From Agreia sp. PsM10 (lineage in GTDB: Bacteria; Actinomycetota; Actinomycetes; Actinomycetales; Microbacteriaceae), in the NCBI RefSeq assembly GCF_030433855.1, contig NZ_JARUXC010000011.1:50424-114423 (forward strand): a stretch of 64,000 bases of DNA. The letters run 5' to 3'. The notes under the pieces were generated by a model, which worked only from the letters and a program-made list of their open reading frames with translations, was not told where the DNA came from and ran no database searches. Shown piece after piece: positions 25,612 to 33,393 of the stretch. Within the stretch, counting starts at the first letter, position 1. Each line of letters starts with the position of its first letter. The translations under genes and the position numbers were made by a program.

Positions 25612-27246
25612 GTGAACAGTCGGATCATCCGGCGAGACGTATCCCCCCGCGTTTCTGATCCTGGTACTGCCATCAACGAGAATTTGAGCGACCCCGACTC
25701 CGACGAGAGCACCGGCGTGCCATCCGACGAGTCCTTCCTTTCTCCCGAGGCTCTGCCTGCGGCCGTGGCAGAAGCGGCGCGAACGAACGGATGGCGTGCC
25801 GGCCTCGCCGTGCAGTCCGCCCACTGGGATCACTTCGTCACCAGCCACCCCGAGGCCCTTCTCGCCTCGATCAGAAGCCTGCCGGGCGAGGCTTTCGTCG
25901 AGATTCCCAGCCTGCTCGTCGCCGTCAACTACCTCCAGCACGTCATCAGCGGCGACGATCCCCGCCGGTTCCACGACATCGCGCTCGCCGAGGGCGGCCG
26001 TGCCGACGACGAGTCCGAGCCGCTCGACGTCATGATCAACTCGGCGGGGCGCACCGCCGGATATCGAACGAGCGGACGGCTGGCCGACGCCGTGCGAGCG
26101 GCCCGGCAGGGTCGTCGCATCCTCAATGAGGTCACGGCCGCCGAGCGAGCGGAACGGCAGATGGAGCTGCCTCATCTGCTGCTGCAGTGGGGGCGCTCGT
26201 TCGAGGTGGCCGAGGTCGGCGGTGTGCTCGAGTACGAAGAGGCGTGGGAGCTCTCGAATCTGACGGGCCAGCCCCTGATCGCGCGACGAGCAGCGGCATC
26301 GCTGGCCTGGCTGCACGCCGCCGACGGTCGCCTCAACGAGGCGGAGTCGTGGATTGCCCGAGGTCGACAGATCACGACGATCGGATCGAGATACGACGCC
26401 CCGCTCCACCTGGCCGCGGCCCTGGTCGCGATCGATCGACTCGACACCGATTCGATCCCCGGGCACCTGGCCGACCTGTCGACGGTTCCGATCGGCGAGT
26501 ACTGGGCGGCCGAAACGTGGGTCAGGGCCTGGGCCGCCCGCACCGAACCCGACATCGTTCAGGTCGAGACCCTTCTCGAGGCGCAGCGGATGAGTCAGCC
26601 GGAGGCCTTGCGGCGCAGTGGCGCCTTCTCGCGATATCTGGCTGCCGCCTACGAGAGGCTGGCGACGATTCGAGGCAGGAACACGACGCCTGTCGAGCGC
26701 CACTCGGATGCGTCGGCCTTCGCCCACCTCATGTCCGCCTTGGCCGCGTACCGCGCCGGCTCGATGCACGCCGCCCTCGACGAGGCGGCCAGCGCACTTC
26801 AGGAGGATCGCGGCCCTCGGCTGCAGTCTGCGGCCAAACTCCTCGCCGCCGCGGCCCGGCTCAGCCTCGGTCGATCCGACGCGGCGGCCACGTCGTTCAC
26901 GACGGCTCACGCGATCATCGAGATCGAGCGGCTCTACAGCAGCTACTCGATCATCGCTCCGGCCCACCTGCACGAACTCTCCGCGTCGACAGGGCTCCCC
27001 GTTCATGTGCCGACGGACTCGACCGACCTGACGGCGACGAGCGGTGCAACCCTCGCGTCGCTCTCCCGACGGGAACGCCAGGTGCTGATCCATCTCGCAT
27101 CCGACCTCTCACTGCAGGCGATCGCCGACACTCTTTTCGTGAGCAAGAACACCGTCAAGACGACGACGAGCAGTCTCTATCGAAAGCTGGGCGTCAATTC
27201 GAGGCAGGCCGCCGCCGACATCGCGCAGCGGGCGGGTATCGCCTAG
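25612..27246 (+). CDS. LuxR-family regulator with TPR-like helical domain
   Basis: About 544 aa. The body is helical, Ala/Glu-rich and TPR-like (EEAWELSNLTGQPLIARRAAASLAWLHAADGRLNEAESWIARG...). The C-terminal GerE-type HTH reads LSRRERQVLIHLASDLSLQAIADTLFVSKNTVKTTTSSLYRKLGVNSRQAA. No P-loop or receiver domain is seen, so the sensing input is unclear. Start GTG 25612 is tentative: the frame is open much further upstream but runs antisense to the coiled-coil gene. It lies 42 bp before a wall-anchored SGNH esterase gene, a plausible target. Confidence 0.8.
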   Translation: MNSRIIRRDVSPRVSDPGTAINENLSDPDSDESTGVPSDESFLSPEALPAAVAEAARTNGWRAGLAVQSAHWDHFVTSHPEALLASIRSLPGEAFVEIPSLLVAVNYLQHVISGDDPRRFHDIALAEGGRADDESEPLDVMINSAGRTAGYRTSGRLADAVRAARQGRRILNEVTAAERAERQMELPHLLLQWGRSFEVAEVGGVLEYEEAWELSNLTGQPLIARRAAASLAWLHAADGRLNEAESWIARGRQITTIGSRYDAPLHLAAALVAIDRLDTDSIPGHLADLSTVPIGEYWAAETWVRAWAARTEPDIVQVETLLEAQRMSQPEALRRSGAFSRYLAAAYERLATIRGRNTTPVERHSDASAFAHLMSALAAYRAGSMHAALDEAASALQEDRGPRLQSAAKLLAAAARLSLGRSDAAATSFTTAHAIIEIERLYSSYSIIAPAHLHELSASTGLPVHVPTDSTDLTATSGATLASLSRRERQVLIHLASDLSLQAIADTLFVSKNTVKTTTSSLYRKLGVNSRQAAADIAQRAGIA

Positions 27247-27288
27247 ATCGTTACAGCCCGTAGTATGTGCGCAAGGGGGACTCCACCA

Positions 27289-28458
27289 ATGACGTCACAC
27301 ATCACTTCCGGGCACACGCGCGCCCGCTTCATCAGCGCCGCCATCATCGCCGTGGGCCTGGCAGCAGGATCGATGCTCACGGCTTCTGTCGCCACCGCGG
27401 CACCCGCACCCGGCGTGCCCGAGGTGACGGCAGGCCTCGACTACGTCGCTCTCGGAGACTCGTACTCGGCCGGCCTCGGTTTGGCGCCCGCCACCGGCCT
27501 GCCCGTGCCGCAGTGCGGCCAGAGCGCGGTCGACTTCCCCCACCGGCTGGCCACGGCCTACGGTCTCTCGCTCACCGATGTCTCCTGCTCTGGAGCGACG
27601 ACCGACGACGTATCCGTCACCTCGCAGTACGCCGGGGTCGGCCCCCAGATCACCGCCCTCTCCGCCGACACCGACATCGTGACGGTCACCATCGGCGGCA
27701 ACGACCTCGGTTTCCAGCAGATCGCCGCGTCGTGTCTCGCGGCCGGCCCCGACGGCCCGCTGGTCTTCGCCAATCCGCCGGCACAGAACTGCGTCAGCCT
27801 CTACAACGCGCAGGTCGACCTCCTGGCCGCCAAGATCGCAACGCAGGTCGCCCCCGATCTCGCCATCACCTACGCGGCGATCGCCGCCGCAGCCCCGAAC
27901 GCCGAGGTCTTCGTCGTAGGGTATCCCGGGCTGTTCCCCGACACGATTCCCGAAGGCGGATGCTTCACCGACGCCTTCAGCACGCCGAACTCGTTCCCCT
28001 TCACCACCATCGACACCGCCTACCTGCGCTCGACGGAGCAGAAGCTCGATGCCGCCATCCAGGCCTCTGCGGCGAATGCCGGGTTCACCTATGTGCCGAC
28101 CTTCGCCGGCAGCGCCGGTCACAGCGCCTGCGCCGCCGCGGGAACGCCGTACATCAACGGCGTGACCCTCAGCGAGACCGGCGCAGAAGCGGCGTCGCTG
28201 CACCCGAACCCCCTGGGCGAGACCTTCCTGACCGACTCCGTCAGCCTCGCCTTCGACGCCGCGTTCCCCGCCGTGGTGCCGACTGTCGCCCCGACCACCG
28301 ATCCGGTCGCATCCGGCCCCGCCACGATCGCGCCGAAGCCCGCGCTGGCCAACACGGGCCTGGATGCCGGGCCCCTCGTCGGAGGATTGGCCCTGGCCCT
28401 GCTGCTGGTCGGCGGCGGCTTCGCCGTGAGGGTGCGGCGCACCGCAGCGTCTCGCTGA
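27289..28458 (+). CDS. Wall-anchored SGNH/GDSL esterase or lipase
   Basis: 389 aa. Signal peptide (about 1-38, ...ATAAPA). Catalytic blocks: GDSYSAG with Ser58, GGND (136-139) and SLHPN with His305. Cys77/Cys100 and later Cys pairs fit secreted actinomycete lipases such as the Streptomyces enzymes of this fold. The C-terminus has a Thr/Pro linker, LANTG (353-357), a membrane helix and VRRTAASR, a sorting signal. It should hydrolyse esters at the cell surface. AAGGGGGA about 9 nt before ATG 27289 decides the start. Confidence 0.88.
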   Translation: MTSHITSGHTRARFISAAIIAVGLAAGSMLTASVATAAPAPGVPEVTAGLDYVALGDSYSAGLGLAPATGLPVPQCGQSAVDFPHRLATAYGLSLTDVSCSGATTDDVSVTSQYAGVGPQITALSADTDIVTVTIGGNDLGFQQIAASCLAAGPDGPLVFANPPAQNCVSLYNAQVDLLAAKIATQVAPDLAITYAAIAAAAPNAEVFVVGYPGLFPDTIPEGGCFTDAFSTPNSFPFTTIDTAYLRSTEQKLDAAIQASAANAGFTYVPTFAGSAGHSACAAAGTPYINGVTLSETGAEAASLHPNPLGETFLTDSVSLAFDAAFPAVVPTVAPTTDPVASGPATIAPKPALANTGLDAGPLVGGLALALLLVGGGFAVRVRRTAASR

Positions 28459-28585
28459 CAGCAGCATCGCGCGGATGGACTAGCCGCGCGAGGACCGATG
28501 TCGTATTACAGGTGATTTCGGTGGCCGAGCGGCGTGTCCATGTGTCGAGCGGCGGCGTGTCTCGAGTTCACCCTGTTGAACGGTC

Positions 28586-28625
28586 GTGGTCTCGATACGG
28601 CTGCAGGCGGCCTACTCGACCGGCG
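28586..28625. repeat. Interspersed palindromic repeat, second copy
   Basis: GTGGTCTCGATACGGC...GCGGCCTACTCGACCGGCG, same family as 10248-10311 and 63899-63936, with TGCA in place of the central bases. Lies in the gap before the SseB-like gene. Confidence 0.8.
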
Positions 28626-28667
28626 CAGAACGGGGCTTCGCCGACCCTGCCTCGATAGGCTTGACCG

Positions 28668-29111
28668 GTGACAGACTCCGCCGGCACATCCGACTTCGAC
28701 GCCCGCCTCGCGGCCGACCCCGTACACAACGAGCTCGAGCAGTCGCTGCTCGACGGCATCCGGGGCGAGGTGCGGCAGACGGTCTTCATCTCGGCCTTTC
28801 TCACGACCCCGGTTCATGCCCTGAGCCGCACCGAGGCATCCGACGACGCGTCGCAGGCCTTCAGTCCCCTGGTTCTCAGCACGACCGATGGGGCACCCAT
28901 GCTGCCGCTCTTCACCGACCTCGGCCGCGTGCCGGCCGAGTATCTCGAGGTCGCGCCGCATCCGGTCACGCTCACCGGCGGACGCTTCGTGGCGAGCGTC
29001 GCCGACGAGGTGGGCATCGTGGTGAACCCGGGCCACCCGATCGGGTTCGAGCTGTCGCCCGGGGCGCTGGCCGCGATCCGGCGCGACTTCGCGGAGTCGC
29101 AGCAGGGTTAG
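28668..29111 (+). CDS. SseB-family protein
   Basis: 147 aa of SseB N-terminal domain type: NELEQSLLDGIRG, TVFISAFLTTPVH, FSPLVLSTTDGAPMLPLFTDLGRVP, GIVVNPGHPIGFELSPGALAAI. Function in actinobacteria unknown. GTG start with TAGGCT exactly 6 nt upstream (leaderless). Confidence 0.8.
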   Translation: MTDSAGTSDFDARLAADPVHNELEQSLLDGIRGEVRQTVFISAFLTTPVHALSRTEASDDASQAFSPLVLSTTDGAPMLPLFTDLGRVPAEYLEVAPHPVTLTGGRFVASVADEVGIVVNPGHPIGFELSPGALAAIRRDFAESQQG

Positions 29112-29199
29112 GCGGTCGCCGACTCGCATCCGCGCCCGTTCGGTCTATCTGCGCCCGGTCGTGCAGTAGCGGATGCGCCGAACCGGAGCGGATAGTCTC

Positions 29200-29216
29200 C
29201 GACAGGCTCAGGGAAC
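29200..29216. repeat. Short interspersed element CGACAGGCTCAGGGAAC
   Basis: Matches an inverted copy at 51823-51840 at 16 of 18 positions when the flanking base is counted. Here it overlaps the last codons and stop of the SGNH gene 29208-30041. Similar GACAGGCTCAGG segments are, to my knowledge, frequent between genes of Microbacteriaceae. Confidence 0.55.
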
Positions 29217-30041
29217 GGGCGTCAGCTGGCCGAGGCGTCCGGCCAGGATGCCGGGCAGCTGCGCGAGCACCTCGTTCGCCTGCCGCGTCGCACCCTCGAT
29301 GTTCGCGTGCTTGCCGTCGTCCGAGGTGCCCGCCTGCCACCCGCCGCCCGCCTCCGCGACAGGCGTGTAGACATCCAGAATCGCGATGCCGTCGGCACGA
29401 GCCGCCCCGGCGAGCAGCAGATTGAGCTCGATCACCTCGGCGCCGACCTCGCTCGACGGCGGCACGAGAACCGCGATCGGCGTCGATCCGCGGTCGCGCA
29501 CGCCCGCCCACAGGCTCTGGATGTCCGACGCGGCCCGGGCGGGCGAACTCCCGGCGAGCAGGTCGTTGGTTCCGGCCTGCACGAGCACGTAGCCGTTCTG
29601 CGCGGCGGCGGCGGCCTCGTCGAGACCGGATGCGATGGTGTCGGCCACCGCGCCGGGTTGCGACGCGAAGGCCCCCATCGAGACGCCCTCGATCGCGTTC
29701 GCCTCGACAGTCTGCCGCCACCAGGATGCGGCGAAGTAGGCGTGCGAGTCGCTGAGCACCGACACCGGAATGGCGGGCTGCGGGGTGGGTGCAGCATCCG
29801 CCGTCGGAGATACCGTCGGAGAGGGCGTTGGAATGCTCGGCACCGAGCCCACGACCAGCGGCCGTTCGCCCGGCCCGGTGAATCCGGCCTGAAGAGCCGT
29901 GCCCACGGCAGGCCACAGCGCGACCAGGGCCGCGATCACGACGGTGCGCCAGAGCGACCCCCGGGCAACGCGCTGCGATGTCCGGCGGGCCGCTGCTCGA
30001 GTGCCCGGCGGGCGGCGTGGTTCGCCGAATGAGGCGCTCAC
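29208..30041 (-). CDS. Membrane-anchored SGNH hydrolase-like protein (intact catalytic residues)
   Basis: 277 aa: basic N-terminus, one membrane helix (about 32-52), Pro/Thr-rich linker (68-92), then an SGNH domain. SDS (Ser99), QAGTND (Asn159), and DGKH (Asp242, His245) are all present, unlike its paralogue at 7526-8314. Probably an extracytoplasmic esterase or acyl hydrolase acting on cell-envelope glycans or lipids. The first Gly of the usual GDS is Ser. The gene follows the EEP gene by 22 bp in the same direction. Start GTG 30041 has no clear ribosome site. Stop codon lies in a repeat element. Confidence 0.8.
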   Translation of the reverse strand: MSASFGEPRRPPGTRAAARRTSQRVARGSLWRTVVIAALVALWPAVGTALQAGFTGPGERPLVVGSVPSIPTPSPTVSPTADAAPTPQPAIPVSVLSDSHAYFAASWWRQTVEANAIEGVSMGAFASQPGAVADTIASGLDEAAAAAQNGYVLVQAGTNDLLAGSSPARAASDIQSLWAGVRDRGSTPIAVLVPPSSEVGAEVIELNLLLAGAARADGIAILDVYTPVAEAGGGWQAGTSDDGKHANIEGATRQANEVLAQLPGILAGRLGQLTPVP

Positions 30042-30063
30042 GGCCGAAGGGGTGGGTCTGCGA

Positions 30064-30753
30064 CTAGTCGCCGACGACCCCGGCCATGTCGTACTCGGCC
30101 TTCACCAGAATGGGCAGGTGGTCGGAGTCGCCCTGCGGAAGCGTCTTGACCTCGTCGATGCGGAACCCGTTCGAGGTGACGAAGTCGAAGTGGCCGCGCA
30201 CCCACTTGTAGCGAAGGTAGGTCACGCTGTCGCTCAGCGAGAGCTCGTAGCCCGAGTCCTTGATGCCGGCGCGCAGCTTGTTCTGGAACAGCGGGTAGTT
30301 GAAGTCGCCCACCATGAGGATGGGAATGTCGACGCCGATGCGCTGCAGCTCCTCGTGGGCCGCGGTGATCTGGGTTCGACGCAGAGAATTGGATGCCGTG
30401 AGCGGCGCGGCGTGGAACGACGCGGCGACGAACGAGCGGTCGGTCTCGCTGTCGTGCAGGCGTGCACCGAGCAGGCGCTGGGTGCCGGGAGACATGACCC
30501 TGTCGTGCATGGACTTTTTGAGGGTGAAGGTGGTGCTGTCTTCGACGGAGAAGCGCTCGGCGCGATAGTAGAGCGCGAGACCGAGCCGGTTCTCGGTGGT
30601 GGCGTGCGACATGGTGAGGTGCCCCATGGTCGCCGGAAGCGATGCCGTGTCGGCCTCTTGAACACAGAAGATGTCGGCATCGAAATCATCGGTGAGGGCT
30701 GCGAGTTCGCCGCTGGCACTGTTGTTCCGCAGGTTGTAACTCAAAACGCGCAT
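30064..30753 (-). CDS. Endonuclease/exonuclease/phosphatase family protein
   Basis: 229 aa with EEP motifs: VLSYNLRN, CVQEAD, ASFHAAPL, MVGDFNY, and GDSDHLPI. Predicted metal-dependent phosphoesterase, cytoplasmic (no signal peptide). GAGAGGACC upstream of ATG. Head of a two-gene unit with the SGNH protein. Different subgroup from the EEP protein at 23035. Confidence 0.85.
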   Translation of the reverse strand: MRVLSYNLRNNSASGELAALTDDFDADIFCVQEADTASLPATMGHLTMSHATTENRLGLALYYRAERFSVEDSTTFTLKKSMHDRVMSPGTQRLLGARLHDSETDRSFVAASFHAAPLTASNSLRRTQITAAHEELQRIGVDIPILMVGDFNYPLFQNKLRAGIKDSGYELSLSDSVTYLRYKWVRGHFDFVTSNGFRIDEVKTLPQGDSDHLPILVKAEYDMAGVVGD

Positions 30754-30899
30754 TCCGGGTGGTCCTCTCGCAGGTCTGCTAGACGACAGACTATTCGTGA
30801 CCGGCTGGGATTTGGATCGGTTGCGGCTGTGCCTTTTATTGTTTACGTCCTCTTAATGCGCCCGTTCGAATGGAATATCTGGCCGTTTCATGCGTTCAC

Positions 30900-31916
30900 A
30901 TGAACATGAAGAAAATCGGGTTCCTCTCCTTCGGTCACTGGCAGCCGATCCCCGGATCGCTCACGCGGACCGCAGCCGACGCGCACCTGCAGATGATCGA
31001 GCTGGCGGTGGCGGCCGAGGAGATCGGCGTCGACGGCGCGTACATGCGTGTGCACCACTTCGCCCGGCAGTTCGCATCGCCGTTTCCGCTGCTCTCGGCC
31101 ATGGCCGCCCGCACCTCGACGATCGAACTCGGCACGGGCGTGATCGACATGCGTTATGAGAACCCCCTCTACATGGCCGAGGAGGCCGCGACCGCTGACC
31201 TCATCTCGGGCGGCAGACTGCAGCTCGGCGTGAGCCGGGGATCACCCGAGACCGCACTCCGCGGCTCCGAGTCGTTCGGTTTCGTTCCGCAAGACGGCAC
31301 GACGGATGCCGATCTCGCCCGGGCGCACACCGAACTGTTCCGCGCGGCCATCACCGATGCCGGCGTGGCCATGAGCAACCCGCAGATGACGGGCGTGAGC
31401 CAGCCCCTCGGCATCCTGCCCCAGTCGCCGGGTCTGGCCGACCGCATCTGGTGGGGATCGGGCACACGGGCGACCGCCGTGTCGACGGCCGAGCAGGGCA
31501 TGAACCTGATGAGCTCGACCCTTCTCTCGGAGGACACGGGCGTGCCGTTCGGCGATCTCCAGGCCGAGCAGATCGCGCTGTACCGCGCAGCCTGGAAGGA
31601 CGCCGGCTGGGAACGCGAGCCGCGCGTATCGGTAAGCCGCAGCATCCTGCCGATCACCACCGACCAGGACCGCGCCTACTTCGGCGACATGACCCGCGAC
31701 CGCGAAGACCAGGTGGGCTACCTCGACAACGGGATCGCCCGCTTCGGAAAGAGCTACGTGGGTGAGCCCGATGCGATCGTGAAGGAGCTGCTCGACGACG
31801 CTGCCGTTCGCGACGCCGACACCGTGCTCGTCACGATCCCGAACCAGCTGGGCGTCGACTACAACGCCCACCTGCTCGAGACGATCGTGAAGCACATCCT
31901 GCCCGAACTGGGCTAG
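30900..31916 (+). CDS. LLM-class flavin-dependent oxidoreductase
   Basis: 338 aa, TIM-barrel luciferase-like: KKIGFLSFGHW, AEEIGVDGAYMRVHHF, LLSAMAARTSTIELGTGVIDMRYENPLYMAEEAATADLISGGRLQLGVSRGSPE. Uses reduced FMN or F420; substrate unknown. Start ATG 30900 or 30906 (MNMKK). GNAT gene follows after 8 bp, likely same transcript. Confidence 0.9.
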   Translation: MNMKKIGFLSFGHWQPIPGSLTRTAADAHLQMIELAVAAEEIGVDGAYMRVHHFARQFASPFPLLSAMAARTSTIELGTGVIDMRYENPLYMAEEAATADLISGGRLQLGVSRGSPETALRGSESFGFVPQDGTTDADLARAHTELFRAAITDAGVAMSNPQMTGVSQPLGILPQSPGLADRIWWGSGTRATAVSTAEQGMNLMSSTLLSEDTGVPFGDLQAEQIALYRAAWKDAGWEREPRVSVSRSILPITTDQDRAYFGDMTRDREDQVGYLDNGIARFGKSYVGEPDAIVKELLDDAAVRDADTVLVTIPNQLGVDYNAHLLETIVKHILPELG

Positions 31917-31924
31917 GGGCGGCG

Positions 31925-32407
31925 TTGGCCGACAAACCGGATCCGGTCGTCATCCGCGACGGCGAGGTGCCCGACGACATCGAACGCTGTGCCGACATCT
32001 GGGTACGAGCGATCAGGTTCCGGGATGGCACGGTCGACGCACAGGCGATGGCGCAGAGGGTGCGATCCGCGTTCGACAACCCGATCGTGCGGTTCGCCGT
32101 GGCCACCTCGCCTCGAAGCGGGTTCGCCCTGGTCGAATCCGGCCGGTCGAACCCGACAGAAGCCCTGTTGCGCTTTCTCGCCGTCGACCCCGATGCGAGC
32201 GAAATCGGTGTCGGCACAGCCTTGCTCGACGATGCCGTGGAACGGGCACGACTCGGCGGATGTCAGAGCATTTCGCTCGAGGTGCGCACGACCAACGCCC
32301 GCGCCATCGCCCTGTACACCCGCAGGGGTTTCGAACCGTTCGGCGAGAGCATGCCTCACCCGCTCGGCGGCGATCCCATGCAGTCGTACCGTCTCGCGCT
32401 CGGCTGA
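31925..32407 (+). CDS. GNAT family N-acetyltransferase
   Basis: 160 aa from TTG with AGGGG just upstream. Acetyl-CoA site pattern VDPDASEIGVGTALLDDAVERA, followed by SLEVRTTNARAIALYTRRGFEPFGE, typical of GNAT motifs A and B. Acceptor unknown. Second gene after the flavin oxidoreductase. Confidence 0.87.
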   Translation: MADKPDPVVIRDGEVPDDIERCADIWVRAIRFRDGTVDAQAMAQRVRSAFDNPIVRFAVATSPRSGFALVESGRSNPTEALLRFLAVDPDASEIGVGTALLDDAVERARLGGCQSISLEVRTTNARAIALYTRRGFEPFGESMPHPLGGDPMQSYRLALG

Positions 32408-32437
32408 GGTCCCGGCTTCTGCAGGGTCATCGAGTCG

Positions 32438-32998
32438 TCAGCGGCGCACCGCGTAGCGCAGGTAGGCGACTCCCGACTCGAATGATCGGGTCTCGAGCAG
32501 CTCGAGGTCGCGCCGCTGCCCGTCGCGGGCGAAGAACGGCAGCCCTCCCCCGACGAGCACCGGGAACACCCTCACGTAGTACTCATCGATGAGTCTCAGC
32601 GCGGCGGCTTCGGCGGCGAGGGTGGCGCCGCCGATCGCGATGTCGCCCTCATCCGGCTCTGATCGCAGGCGCTCGATCTCGTCTGCAAGGCCACCGGATG
32701 CGAGGCGGGTGTTGCCCTGCACGTTCGACAGCGTCGTGGAGAAGACCACCTTCGGCAGGGCATTCCAGCGCGTGACCCACTCGCGACGCGGCGCAGGGAG
32801 CGTGTCGATGTCGACGGTGTCCCAGTAGAGCATCGTCTCGTAGAGGCGCCGCCCCATGAGGTGCACTCCGACATCCCGAATCTCGCGGAGCGCGATGTCG
32901 AAGACCTCGTCGCTCAGGCCGGGCCAGGAGAAGTCTCCGTCGGGCCCCTCGACGAAGCCGTCGACAGACACGCTCATGGAATAGGTCACTCGGCGCAC
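32438..32998 (-). CDS. RibD C-terminal/dihydrofolate reductase-like protein
   Basis: 186 aa: MSVSVDGFVEGPDGDFSW, MGRRLYETM, VVFSTTLS, IAIGGATLAAEAAALRLIDEYYVRVFPVLVGGGLPFF. This is the small stand-alone RibD_C/YyaP family, NADPH-binding by homology; physiological substrate unknown. GGAGG 4 nt before the GTG start. Confidence 0.88.
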   Translation of the reverse strand: MRRVTYSMSVSVDGFVEGPDGDFSWPGLSDEVFDIALREIRDVGVHLMGRRLYETMLYWDTVDIDTLPAPRREWVTRWNALPKVVFSTTLSNVQGNTRLASGGLADEIERLRSEPDEGDIAIGGATLAAEAAALRLIDEYYVRVFPVLVGGGLPFFARDGQRRDLELLETRSFESGVAYLRYAVRR

Positions 32999-32999
32999 G

Positions 33000-33393
33000 A
33001 TGCCTCCCGCTCCCTCACGTCGCTAGGTTCTGCGCCCGATGCTACGCCGCCGCCCGCAGACGCAGAAGTGCCCACTGCGGACTGAAGGTACCGGTGTGCC
33101 GGTACCTCTTGTCCGCAGGGGGAACTCCTGCGGCGACGCAAGCCGGCGTTCGCCCAATCCTCTGACGGCCGGGCTCCGAATACGACCCGTGTGCCGTGCC
33201 TGCACATGCCCCCGTGGGCCGGTGCGGCACACGCCACGGGAAAGCGTCGAAGCCTGAGAACAGCCCACTAGGGGTTTCGGCTTTCACCTCACCTCAATAA
33301 ATGAGTGATTACCCCCCTATTGTTTCTCCCCCATTGGGGTGATACTGACTCTCGCAGGGGATCAACGAAGATTGCTCACGTTTGGGGACAAGA
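33000..33393. other. Structured intergenic region before the Hsp70/Ini cluster
   Basis: Two strong inverted repeats. First, TGCGGAC (33076-33082) and GTCCGCA (33111-33117) enclose GGTACCGG (33087-33094) and CCGGTACC (33099-33106), separated by symmetric 4-nt internal loops. Second, GTGTGCCG (33189-33196) and CGGCACAC (33225-33232). Short open frames on both strands are by-products of this symmetry. It may be a structured RNA, a terminator set or a regulator-binding array. Confidence 0.5.
33311..33346 (+). promoter_or_regulatory. Putative promoter and C-rich direct repeats of the Hsp70/Ini cluster
   Basis: ACCCCCCTATT (33311-33321) and TCCCCCATT (33327-33335) form imperfect direct repeats about 16 bp apart, followed by a possible -10 GATACT (33341-33346). 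TCCCCCAT recurs at 38150-38157, before the IniB-like gene. MalT-like LuxR ATPases often act on direct C/G-rich repeats, so these may be sites for the regulator encoded at 35485. Inferred. Confidence 0.35.

Noticed and set aside
33040..33260. Possible cobalamin or other known riboswitch
   Set aside because: I looked for conserved boxes and found only simple inverted repeats; no known riboswitch consensus is recognisable.
33023..33268. Short frames on both strands upstream of the Hsp70 gene
   Set aside because: They arise from the inverted-repeat symmetry, lack ribosome sites and have no protein-like composition.
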